Source: Pyrocephalus nanus (taxonomy: Eukaryota; Chordata; Aves; Passeriformes; Tyrannidae). From it: a DNA stretch of 64,000 bases. The notes beneath the pieces are model-generated. The model did no database searches. It saw only the letters and a program-made list of their open reading frames with translations, and was not told the origin of the DNA. Position numbers and translations under genes: made by a program. This document shows positions 41,201 through 52,400 of the stretch, one piece after another (position 1 is the stretch's first letter; every line of letters starts with the position of its first letter). Where the stretch lies: positions 11,162,001 through 11,226,000 of the forward strand of contig CM076264.1 of the NCBI GenBank assembly GCA_038380795.1, given 5' to 3'.

Positions 41201-42700
41201 AAACTGTATTTGACAAAAATATGAAATGTAAATATAATAGGTACCCATATACATCTACACACGTGAAAAAAAAATCTCAGCTAATCTTTAAAATCAACTT
41301 CTTATCCCAGCTTATTTAGAAGCAGTTTGCATCTACTCCTCTAATAATATCAAACATCTTCTCTGCAGTAGAGCAAGTACATTTATGTACTGGGTTAGGA
41401 CTGTACACAGAAACACATAGGGCCTGTTTAGTTGGGCAAAGCAAACAGCACACAGCCCAGTTTGCATCTAGAACCCTACAGCCCTTAATTCCACTAACAG
41501 CAGCTGTCACAGGACTACTAAAGGTTGTGATCCCCACAAGATCCATCACTAAATGCACAGGACAGCTCTCACCGCCTTGCCCAGCAGAAGCAGCATTTGT
41601 GTACACACACTCTTAGCGTCAACAATGGGCAGCCCAGTGCCGAACATCGCAGACTATAGCTCAGAAACATCAGATCACACTGCTACTCAAACATTCCCTG
41701 AAGTAACATTGGAAGGGGAATTGGAGAAAACATTTTTACTACCACACTACTCTATCATCTCACTAAAGCTGTACATTCTTTCTCCTTTTCTCTCTTACAG
41801 TGCCATGAGAAAAAAGCATCCCCAGTTGACACGGAAGATAAAATTCATAAGCATGCAAAGTGAGACGAAGGAATTTTAAGACTGTCACTTTTATTAGTAA
41901 GAGACAAAACTCCTAGGCTGAATGCTAACAGCTTTTTAACTTATTTCCATAATAACCATTAGCTCCCGGTGCTTTCTAAAGGTTATCAAGAATCTTGCAG
42001 GTAATTAACATCTCATTGAATATATCCCAGTAAAACAACTAAAAATGCTAGCATGCAAACAGAGATAGTAAATTATGCAACAACCTTCTAATCATAGTAC
42101 TGATAATACAGAAGGTGAGCCATGTTTTATCATACACTCAAAAAGAAGGTCTATTTCAGCCAACCATGGGGAACTTACCTTCCACTGTGGTGACAGATCA
42201 TACAACTCGAGGTATCAACAGCAGGTCAAAGAAAAAAACCAGCAAAGAAGCAACTCATACTTACTTTCCAAGGTCCAGCATTGGAATGGTGAAGATGTAA
42301 TACCAGACAAAGCGTGCCAAATCACCTTTTTAATAGTGTTCATTACAAAAGATAGTGACTCCACCTGTTACACTGAACAACTCTCTACAGATCAACAGTT
42401 ACGTGAAAGGGATTTCCTTATGGGCATTTTAATGTTCTGTTTGTTTTGAATTAGGAAATGCAGGACCCACCTGATTCTGATGTGAAAGTTGCAGTAACAA
42501 TTAATTTTTGGCCACTGCAGGCTTTAAACTGCTGTATCTTTGAACTTTTCTTAAATACTTGCTCCTAGCAGTGACAAGACCTATGAGTGGGCTTCCACTG
42601 ACCCATGTGGGAGGGAAACCCGCTCTCATCAACATGCACAACCTCCCCTCTGGGCAACACCACCATAATGAAAATGAAAAATGAATAACAAACAAAAAAA

Positions 42701-45700
42701 GTCGGAAACATAAAAAATAAACATTACATTTATTTAAATAAAATATATACACAGTGTTCAATGGACATGGCTTACAGACAGCAATGAAACAAAAATGATA
42801 AATCCTGAAATACAAAAAGCATTGAATTGCTATCATTGTGCTTCATTTCTCTGAACAAACACATGCTATGGACTGAAGCCCTGTTAATGTTGCTTACACA
42901 TAGCCCTGTGTGCTCCAGAATGTAAGACAGGAACATTACAAGGGACAGCTACACAACAGGAAAACAAGTACCAAAGTAATCTGGAATTCTAGAAATTTTA
43001 AAGTCAGACCATACATAAACAGAACAGAAATGCTGAAAACTTTTAAAGTACTTTGCATGTGTGGAAAGAGTAACCAAACACCACTGCCAACAGTTAGAGA
43101 TCTAAGTAAGAGCAGAATGGTTCAAATCCCATCACTCCAAACCCTGCAGATCCAGGGCCTCTCTTATCACAGATTCCTCCTCTCACTCTCTCCCAGTCAG
43201 CACACAATCCCTGTGTTTTATGCTTTTAAGCTCTTTGGAATACAAATACATTGGCTCACAAGTGTCTTCTATTTTATTTACCCTGAAGTATTAAGTCTCA
43301 TATCTGAGCAAATGCAAGTTTTTAAATATTGAATCATGAGTATCGTGCTGAAATTCATGGCTGTTGTATTACTTATTCAGCAGATGCTATGAGAGAAAGA
43401 GGCAAATAAATGCTTGAGTGCTGCAGAGTGAAAGCTGAATGCTCTGGCAATGCAACAATCGACGTGTTGCATGACTAAGGGAAAAAAAGCAATGTTCTAC
43501 AGACTGAAGTCTGGGATTCTTTTTTTTTTATCTTTCTCTATTTTTTCTGTAAAAAAAGCATTTGTGTGGGTTTTTTTGGTAAATATGCCATTTACAAGGT
43601 AAGTCTGTGTTTTGAAGAGCAGCAAATTATTTTAAAGCATTTCCATTGTAAACACCTGCTTTTTAAGCTGCAAGGAAGTAAAAAGCAAGAAGCTAATTCA
43701 TGTCTCATGGCATTGCCTATACAGTACTTTACAATAAAAAAAGAGCATAGATATGAATGGTTTCAAGTTTACAATATAGCAAACTGACAGAATATATGTT
43801 TAAGACTATTAACTGATTACATACATTAATTCACACCAGTAATTTTGCTGCAGTTTTTAATGCAATTGCTTTCTTTATTACACCAGTTGATGTTCACTGC
43901 CTTTTCTGCTTCTTATAAATGGACCATAGGATTTCATGGAACTTGTGTTTGATCTAGCAATAAAAGTAAGTTTTTCCTGAAACTCTTAATAGGTATATTA
44001 TACAGTGGGCTTCAAAATGATATGTTGCACTTCTTTATACCTAAATTACTAGTGGAAATTTAGAATACCATTACAATTTATTCCATTGTAAATAAGTGAA
44101 TTTTCATCAGGAGTGATTGATTTAGACACAGAAAGTGTTAATTTCCTTATTTCACTTATGTAATGGCAAAATTCAGACAGTACAAAAATTAACATTGCAA
44201 AGGACTCCATTAAGGCTCTTTCTCAGTTAATATTTTGTTTCAGCTGTCCACCTAAATTATTTGATCTGTATACCACAGACATTGCTAGTATTCCATCAAA
44301 ATACACAGCTTCACACAGACAAAAATCAGATAACATAATTAAAAATTTCTGTTTCCTAATTGCTCCATAAAAGCCAAAGTATAAACATTAACAAGAACAT
44401 ATTTTCAATTCTCCAAAAGAAGACTTCAGAAAAAAAGACCTGCCTGCCTAATAATGTCAGGCCTATACATGTCATGTATTATAACAATATTACAATCATC
44501 TCTGAGAAAAAATTATTTAACTTTCGTTATTTTTTTAGGTATTTTAGACTAGCTTTCAAGTTAGACACTAGTCTGTGGTACAAAACTCCCATATAAGCAT
44601 GTAATGCATTGTACAAATATTCAAAGCTAGAAGCCCTTATTTCAGGATTTCTCAAGACAGATCCTGATGACCTTATTTCTACAAATAATATCTCCCATGA
44701 GTAAGACAAGATTTGGCTTTAAATGCAAGACATATCTTTGAATTTTTATCTTTTAGCCCTTGAGAACTGCCCTCCTCTCAAAGCAGATTATTTTATACCT
44801 TATAATAAGTAAGCTATAAAGGTAAGGTAAGGTACCTTCTTACAAACTCTTTCAAATGTTTTAAGAGAGCAGATATGTAACATTTTCTGCAAAGCTACCA
44901 CCAAAATCAGTATGCTTACCTTAACCCTTTGCAAAACAAACAATGTAGTTTGCTTACAAAAATTAGTTTGTTTGATTTTACTCCTCTGATATTCACAGTG
45001 AGCTACAAGACCGTGTGTGAGACCCCAGGGATGACTTAAGTCCTGTTAGGCATTCAAACAATGCACAGAGCTTGAAGCAGCTGCTAAAAAGAGTAATGTA
45101 ACTAATGCTCCAAGCAATGTAACTATCAACTTGCAGCAAATATCCCTTTGTTTCTTCATAGAAGGCAAACCAGAGAATCCAAAAATTTTGAATCCATGAT
45201 CAGATGAAATCTCAGCGGATGGCACAGCCTTTGCCTTCATGGACTGCACTAGCAGGCAATGGCAAAACAACAAAACATTTGAGCCTATTTCAGCACTGAG
45301 GCAATAAGGCTCTTCCAGAAGTGGTGGAACCACGCCAACAGGTTTCACAAGGGTCTTGTGACCTACAATAAGATGTTCTAATAAGAAAATTTGCCTGAAA
45401 ATTTTTACTTAGCAAAAAACACACCCTACTCTTCTGTAACAGCCCAAACACAGTGAAGTTTCACTGCAGTCCACTGATGTGAGCTTAGGTTTTTTTTTTC
45501 TTAATTATTTTTAGCAAATTAGAGATTATTTATTTTCAAAAGAACATATGGTGAGTGGCTGTTAAAATGAAAAGGACAATAATCCAGTGCCCATTTTTCT
45601 TCTTTCTCACCAAAAACGTGGCTTCAATGTGAAAAACATGTTCAAGACAAAAAGTAACACGGTAGTGACAATTTAGAACCCAAGTAGGATTAAAACGCTG

Positions 45701-48099
45701 AGGCAAACACTTGAAAGACTATTTTCCTGATAAGAAAATCTAGATAATTTTATATTTTGAACTTGACAAAATGCCCACGGGACTCAGATAAAGATACCCA
45801 TAGTATCAACCAGTAAATACCATCCCCACGCAGACTTTTACAGGTTGTATCAGAATTTCTGTGGGAAGGCTGGCATTTTCTGCTACACACCTGCGGGGTT
45901 GCTTCAGAGATGTATGAGGAATTTATCACTACCTCTAAACTGCACATGCTGCATTTTTTAAGCTAATAATAATCATGCAGATAGTGAGGGCTAGTGAGAC
46001 AACCTGACAGAACAAAACATTACTTTCCTAAGGAAGCTTTACGTTCCGTAAATCCACAAAGAAGTTTTGTACAGATCAGCTAAGTTATAGTTAAAGACCC
46101 AAACGCTAATTTATGCACACATCCAGCCTTCCAATATGTATTGCTCACTTCTACTGGTACATGACAAGAAAAACTCAAGGCATTATGTTCTCCTCTGTCT
46201 GAGCTTATCTGTGATGCAATGCTAACTCTTCTGACAGATACTGAAGTAATACATTAAGAGAACAGGGAAGTAATTAGTGACAGCACATTATATAATAGAA
46301 ATAAAAAACGAATGCAACAAAACACTATTTACATTGCCTACTTTACTTTGATAAAAAAAAGTTCCAAATAGTTAATATACTGTATAGGTGAATTTCTGGC
46401 TCCACTGAAGTCATAAATTAGTAGAACAAGGATCTCTTTCAGATGTTTTCCTACAAGCCCCAAAGCCTGATCTTGCATATATACAAAATGGATTTAATTT
46501 TAGCCATATGATAGACCATTTCCATGTGATCACCCAAACAGAATTTGCAGAAATGAGCTCTTAAATTCTTACTACTATAGTGACAGATTTATACCCAGTA
46601 ATGGGCATTAATGGATTAAAAAGAACAAATTATAACTCATGGTGTATCAAGATTTCTTTGACTTCCATAGGAGCAAGGAAACATTAACTTCTTTATCCAT
46701 GGCAATTACAATTTCCTACAGATGCTCAAATTCCCAGGACAGTTTCATTAGGATAAATTTCTCATACTTATGCTCTAGATATGAAAATGAATGTAATGAC
46801 ATAAGGGTCAGTAATACTTGGAGTCAGTGAATTCTTGGGGGTTTTCAACTGTATTTCTCTCTGGAAGTCTGAAGGAGGTAATAAATAGATACAATTAGAA
46901 AACACAAATGTTCTTTGCAAGACAAACTTCAGGACTAACAGAAGCTGACAGAGCATTAACATTAATTTTTAAAGCCGATAGTTCTTCATCCTAGAGTGTC
47001 TACCTGCAGCATCACAAATCTGATATAAATCAACTGCAGTGGCTAACTAGTCCTAATACAGCAGTTTACTCATAAATACAACATTTATTTTAGGCTCTGT
47101 AATAGCATACATATTTTTACAGCCTAAAGATATATTAACTCCTGTATATACAACCCATTTTCCCTACTACTAAAGAAAATTTACTTTTAAGGGTTTACAG
47201 TAAATGGGAGGTCAAATTCAGGTCACCTTACTTGTAGAATTAATCTCCTTGATTTCAGTGTGATTTATCTGAAAGTGAAATAAGTGGTATTTGGCTGTGG
47301 TACAGAAAGTCAAGAATGATACATCCAAATGAACTGCAGGGAATCAGAATGGAATTACTGAAATTATAGGCTGCAATTACTAAAAACATATTATGTAAAG
47401 AAGCTAAATGTAATTACCAAAATTATATTTATCCCAGATATTAACATTAGCATCTTTCATAAACATTTCTGTGAAGGATTTAATTAGTGATCAAGACCTC
47501 AGTGCTCTGCTGGTTCCGGAAAACACTGTTTCCAGCAGTTAGAGACCCCTTAAATCAAATATCAGGTTTTGGTTTGGAGTCAGAATGCCACCTTCCAGAT
47601 TGCTAACCTCAGTTCCTAGAGTAAATGCCATTTCCCTTCTTAATCTTCATCAAATGACCCAAAAAACTAATTCCAGCTGGCTTATGAGTCATACTGAGCT
47701 TCAACTTCACAAAGATGAGTTGAATATATTTGATTTTGAGAATATCCAGTCCATTGCTTTTTCATGGTATTTTAGTTCATAACGACTAACCAGAGTTATT
47801 TTAATGTAAAATGATAAAAGCCGGTAAAAATAACACCTCAGCTGGTTATACATTCCCAATTAATAAGTCATAAGCAGCGGTTGTTATATTCACTAATTAG
47901 CGTGATGTATGTTCCTGATTACACTTTTGTTAAACTTAGGTGTCAGCTTTTCCATATGTCCCTTCTGGAGGTCTGTAGTACTTTGGGAAAGCCATCAGCT
48001 GTATCATGTTGAATGCATACTTTCTGCATTTGACATTCTTCAGTACATTCTCTATGCGGCATCCTTCTCTAGTGAAAGGGGGAAAAAGTACAACTTCAT
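42701..48099. other. AT-rich non-coding sequence, possibly distal 3' UTR or intergenic
   Basis: Lies downstream, on the minus strand, of the putative terminal exon. Further AATAAA hexamers on the minus strand (for example near 42729) would allow a longer 3' UTR, but there is no direct support. Overlapping open frames at 42075-42449 and 42910-43332 have no recognisable domains. A homeodomain-site-like cluster lies at 47790-47910. Confidence 0.4.
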
Positions 48100-49321
48100 G
48101 AAACACAGAATAAATAAATATGCTTTATTTGTTCATTGCAGAGTTTCAGCAACAGTTGAAGTAAAAATAACAAAGATTCAACTCTACATTTTTTGTTTTG
48201 CACAAGTGATGATACATCTTACAAAATTAAATCCAAGGCCAGGCCCAGTACAGTTATTGCCCTCAGAAATAGGTGATAAGATTTTCCATCCCCCCTAATA
48301 TATTTGCCCTTGAGGTCTAAAGTTTAGTAAAAAAAAATTAAATACTTTAATGATACATTTTGTTCTAATTCCAGAAATATATTTGACTTTTAAATCTTTT
48401 CATACTTTTTTTTTAAATTTGTTTGCTATATATGTGCGAGAATACATTGCCCTAAAAATGCGTATTCTAGGAATAAGGCATTTTATGAAGTCTGGCCCTA
48501 GAGATTTGTGAAGGAAAGTTTCATCTCTGTTTCATTTCCTGTATGTTCAGCTTTGCAATGAAAAAAAAAAAAAAAAAAGAGAGAATGGCTTTTCAAACAG
48601 CCCAATCCACCTCTCTGCTTTATAAAGGAAGGATGTTTGTTCACATACAGTACAAAAGTCACAAGTGCCAAAGTGGTGCATCAAGACATAAACAGGACTT
48701 TGTTAAAAAGAATATAAAAGTGTCTTGAAAGCAAAAGCAACTAAAGCAACAGTTACAAACAGGTTAATTTCATTACAAAACAGAACCGATGCTATTCCAT
48801 TTAGTTACTCTACAGAAAGGGGTTAGTTGTAGCAAAGTAATAACCATTCATTAAACAAAACCAATCCCATCAGCTAGTAACAATGAAAAAAACACAATGA
48901 AAGTTAAGTCTCACAAACGACCGCCCTGCCATATTTGTCTAGGGGTTAGTTTGTGTTGTGCAAATTCATTTTTAATATATATTTTTTTTTTGTCAGACTA
49001 ATTACTCTGGAAAGAGGGGTTCAAGCATTCAGGATTCCACATTTTCTATACAGTGACAGCATCGTAAGTGCGCTTTCTTTGCGCTAATTACAGTGGGAAA
49101 GCTTTACCATGAACAGAAAGAGCAAATCAATTCACTCAATGCATAGTATACTTCTCAGAGTTCAGAAAAAAAAGAAAGAATGAAAACACAGTACATTTCA
49201 GACATTTGCATCTTAAAGATGAATCCTTGGGGTCTGAGACTGTAGAAATATTACAACATAATTCCTTTTTCTAAAGTTAGTTTGTTGCTGTTTGTAGAAA
49301 AGAAAGGAACACAAGTGAAGT
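48100..49321 (-). other. Putative 3' untranslated region of the terminal exon
   Basis: This segment lies directly downstream, on the minus strand, of the stop codon at 49322. It is T-rich on that strand, has no long open frame, and contains T-rich, UTR-like stretches. It runs to a candidate poly(A) signal at 48124-48129. The stop codon itself also overlaps an AATAAA (49321-49326), so a very short UTR is an alternative. An 18-nt A tract on the plus strand (48561-48578) reads as a T tract in the transcript. The assignment depends entirely on the coding exon being real. Confidence 0.3.
48124..48129 (-). terminator. Candidate poly(A) signal AATAAA
   Basis: The plus strand reads TTTATT, which is AATAAA on the minus strand. 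Downstream on the minus strand is a T/GT-rich stretch (TGTGTTTC, then TTTTTCCCCC), as expected near a cleavage site. It sits about 1.2 kb after the putative stop codon. The hexamer is common by chance in AT-rich DNA, so this is a weak call. Confidence 0.25.
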
Positions 49322-49496
49322 TTATTGATATTTGGCTAATAGCAAAGCAAGACTTAAAATAAGCCACACAACCAGCAAGTGTGAGCTGACAAGCAGCAAG
49401 GCGACAGGATAGAAGTGTCGAGAAGTTGGCTTGTTATCAGTTAGACAGCCTGTTTCGGGATCATCCGATTCATTCAGTGCTCCCTGGGTTTGTCTG
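49322..49496 (-). CDS. Probable last coding exon of an unidentified GPI-anchored or C-terminally anchored membrane protein (partial)
   Basis: Seen: on the minus strand a splice-acceptor-like sequence (pyrimidine-rich, ending TTTAACAG, with a second CAG three bases on) is followed by 57 open codons and a TAA stop. The first half is polar and acidic, with an N-glycosylation sequon (NES) in [12 protein letters not shown]. The second half is a near-continuous hydrophobic run starting at [17 protein letters not shown] and ending in a short AKYQ tail. The exon keeps several CpG dinucleotides (TCGG, CCGA, TCGA, GTCGCC), unlike the CpG-poor sequence around it. Known: a C-terminal hydrophobic segment with almost nothing after it is typical of GPI-attachment signals and tail anchors. 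Inferred: the reading frame enters after one base of a split codon, so earlier exons must lie at higher coordinates, probably beyond the window. The NAGNAG acceptor could add or drop one codon. I could not match it to a named protein. It could still be a chance frame with a chance acceptor. Confidence 0.45.
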
Positions 49497-52400
49497 CTGT
49501 TAAACAGGGGAAGTTAGGAACAGATAGAACAGCATTTAAACAGCAAAGAAAGCCAACACGTAGGTATTTTGAAAAAGTGAAACTACACATTTTGAAGAAA
49601 CAGATTGATGCTAAGTACTTCCAACATATTTATTTTGTTCTCAAGCTGACATGGGAAGCACAATGACTAGGTGGCTAATATGATATTAAGCCTGCTAGGA
49701 GCCTCAGAGTAGTATTCACAAGTTAACATTAAATAACTTATGAGATGAACTATACTAATCACTAAAATGAACACACACACCAAACAGAAATTAAATTAGG
49801 AAGTTGAAAAAAAAAAGGAAGCAAAGAAAAAATGATCATGAATATGCCACAATGCAATACTGACAAAATAGTGTCTCCATGGTGTTCACAGGCTTTTCAG
49901 TCCTGCTTCATTATCCATTAGGAAGTCTTTTGGCAGAAATAAAAAGGGCACACACTCTCTTTTGAAAGAATGAATAGCTATTTTTAAATAGTTTTAAATG
50001 ATGGTAAATTGACTTCAAAAAATTTATCAGTGACTCTTTTCTGAAGTCAACAGCAGCTCTCTTCATTTAAAGGCTTGCACTTACACTCCTGTGAGTAAAT
50101 TAACTTGTAACCTCTCCAGTCAAGTCAGGGAGGAACTAATCTGCTTATGGGGAAATTGTGCTGTCACTGTCCTACCAGAGCAGCAGGGATACTTTGCTAA
50201 TCTTTTCTACTGTAGTCTTGGCAGCTTCTCTACAAGTAGAATTACACATACTTCAACTACACCTCTTCAATACCTCTGAACATTACTTGCATACACTCAG
50301 AAGTCCTATCCATAGACAGGCAGCAAGATTTTTGTTTTTTTCATTTGCTATGAGTATCCTGTGATAAAAAGATAATTTGCCATTTTTCTCTGTGAACCTG
50401 AGAAGATCAAACTATATAAGATTACCACACAGTGCTTTTTCAGAAGCACATGTCCCAAGTATGCTCTTTTTTTCAAGAAAGAAAATGCTGCCAGACATTA
50501 AGAGGCTGTCGGAAAGTAAAGATAATATCTCACAGCCCCAGGTAAAATAAGAAGGGTACATTGAAGACAGCAGCAGTCACCTTATCTTACAGAAATTGTG
50601 CCTTTCTGACTTTTGTATTACAAGGCAATGTTGAATTCCATGAGCTTGGATAGCAAGAGAGGTGCAAGAACTGCATTTACAATTTCCCTTTTAAGCAAAC
50701 CTCCTGTAATAAGTTCTTAATTTCATTCTTTGCTTTAAACATTCAATCTGTATGTTACACTAATAAAGATGATAAGACATGCTATTTTAAGCAGCAAAAT
50801 AAAAGATAAAAATCCCTATTATTTGCCCCTAGGTCAAAACAATTACTGGCATCAGTGTATCTGCTGCTTCTGGTCTGCAGATTTCAAGTGTCCATGGATA
50901 GAACTTGAGCAGAACTCAAATTATATTGCAGGCAAACTTCTCTCATAAATTGTCAAGGAATTAAGCTAACTGCATGTTATAATGACTTTGTTAATATTGA
51001 AATAAGTAATTCTGTGTTTTGTATCAGACAACTCCATTCAACACCTTCCACCCCCAGAACTTCCTTCCTCTTCTGCTGACAGTGATGATGTTAGAGATCA
51101 TATTGCTCTCTGTTAATGTTCTCCTTTATCATGTATTTCTATGTGCTTTTAAAAACACACTGCTTGCTGATTTTCCTTCTTAGTCTCTACAGGATCCCAC
51201 AAGTCTGCCTCTTGGATCCTTTTGCACTGCACCCTCACCCCTTTTCTAGTCCTCGAGGTGAGCCTGCTGGTTTCACCTTACCCCCATTATGCCCACAATT
51301 GACAGCTCTAACTCAACTCTCAGTTCTATCCCTTCCTTCCCAGCTGCAAAGTCGAGGTGCTTTCGGTTTGTTCCCTGGGTGTCTTCCATCACAGACATCA
51401 TACGTGTGCCTATGGTAGAGTGGATCCAAAAACCAAACGCTCTTTCCCTCTGGAAAAATCCATCTAGGCAGCAATAAAGTTGAGAATTCAGTAAGTTTGC
51501 ACAAGCAACTGCATTAACTACTGTTGGTTATGTCAACCTGGAGTGCCTTAGCTTTGCAAGCCAGTGGTTTATTGTGAGCAGGCTGAGTTACACACTTACA
51601 GGTTGCCCCTACAGGGATGAACCCCCCTACTTCTGTGGTGTGCCTTGTTCTGTTGTGTTCCACATCTCACTGACAGCATGACTTTTATCTACATTGCCAC
51701 AAGTCCTATTAGCATCAGTAAGATTTATGCAGGTGTAATGATGGAAATACAGATAAAAGCCACTTGTTCTATGTTTTTTTTTTTCAATAGAAAAGCCTAC
51801 AGTACATTTGTTCTTTTGATATGCTGAAAAGAATGATCAGTGTGTTTCAACATAAAAAGTTCTATCTTCCCTCCAGGAAAATGACAGTGAACAGCTGATG
51901 CACAGGGACTTCTGTTCCACGAATTAGTCACATCATTCTATGCGTGATTCAGTAAGACATCCTCAAAATAGAGAAAGAGGATCTAACTCCATTATTAGCT
52001 ACCTAAGAACAGGCTGAGCAGAATAGCTAAACATGCTTTTAATTTAAGAGGGATATTTGATCATGGTCAGATGCCTTGCTAAGCTCTGCTAATACTTTTC
52101 AATGCACTGCAGTAACAATGCCTTCAAACACACCTCCTAAAGTGTTCTCCCCAGTGACTAATGCATAGAGTTAAACAAAGCAAGGCCCTACACCCAGCTG
52201 TCAGCAGCACAACATTGCTTCCCCTGGCTCATCAAAACCTGTGGAAGTTTTACTGCAAACAGCATGAATCTCACTGGTGCCACATCAGCTGGATTTATTT
52301 GGCTTCTGACTGACAGCACAACCAGAACAGAGTGCTATATGTGAGGGTGTGGAGTTATAGCCACAGTTTTGCATGTTCTCTCAGTCCCACACCATACTCT

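Larger units (their letters stand above)
31841..42700. other. AT-rich non-coding sequence
   Basis: Contains the microsatellites and the TATA/donor pair listed separately. The segment at about 38290-38520 is less AT-rich and evenly complex, and could be a conserved element, but nothing in it identifies a gene. Confidence 0.5.

Noticed and set aside
42075..43332. Plus-strand frames of 124 and 140 codons.
   Set aside because: Composition and lack of any motif suggest chance; no splice or promoter context was evident.
45046..45348. 100-codon minus-strand frame ending in a hydrophobic stretch, considered as a small membrane protein.
   Set aside because: No start context, domain or splice support. 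Hydrophobic runs are frequent in T-rich frames, and it lies where the surrounding sequence looks non-coding.
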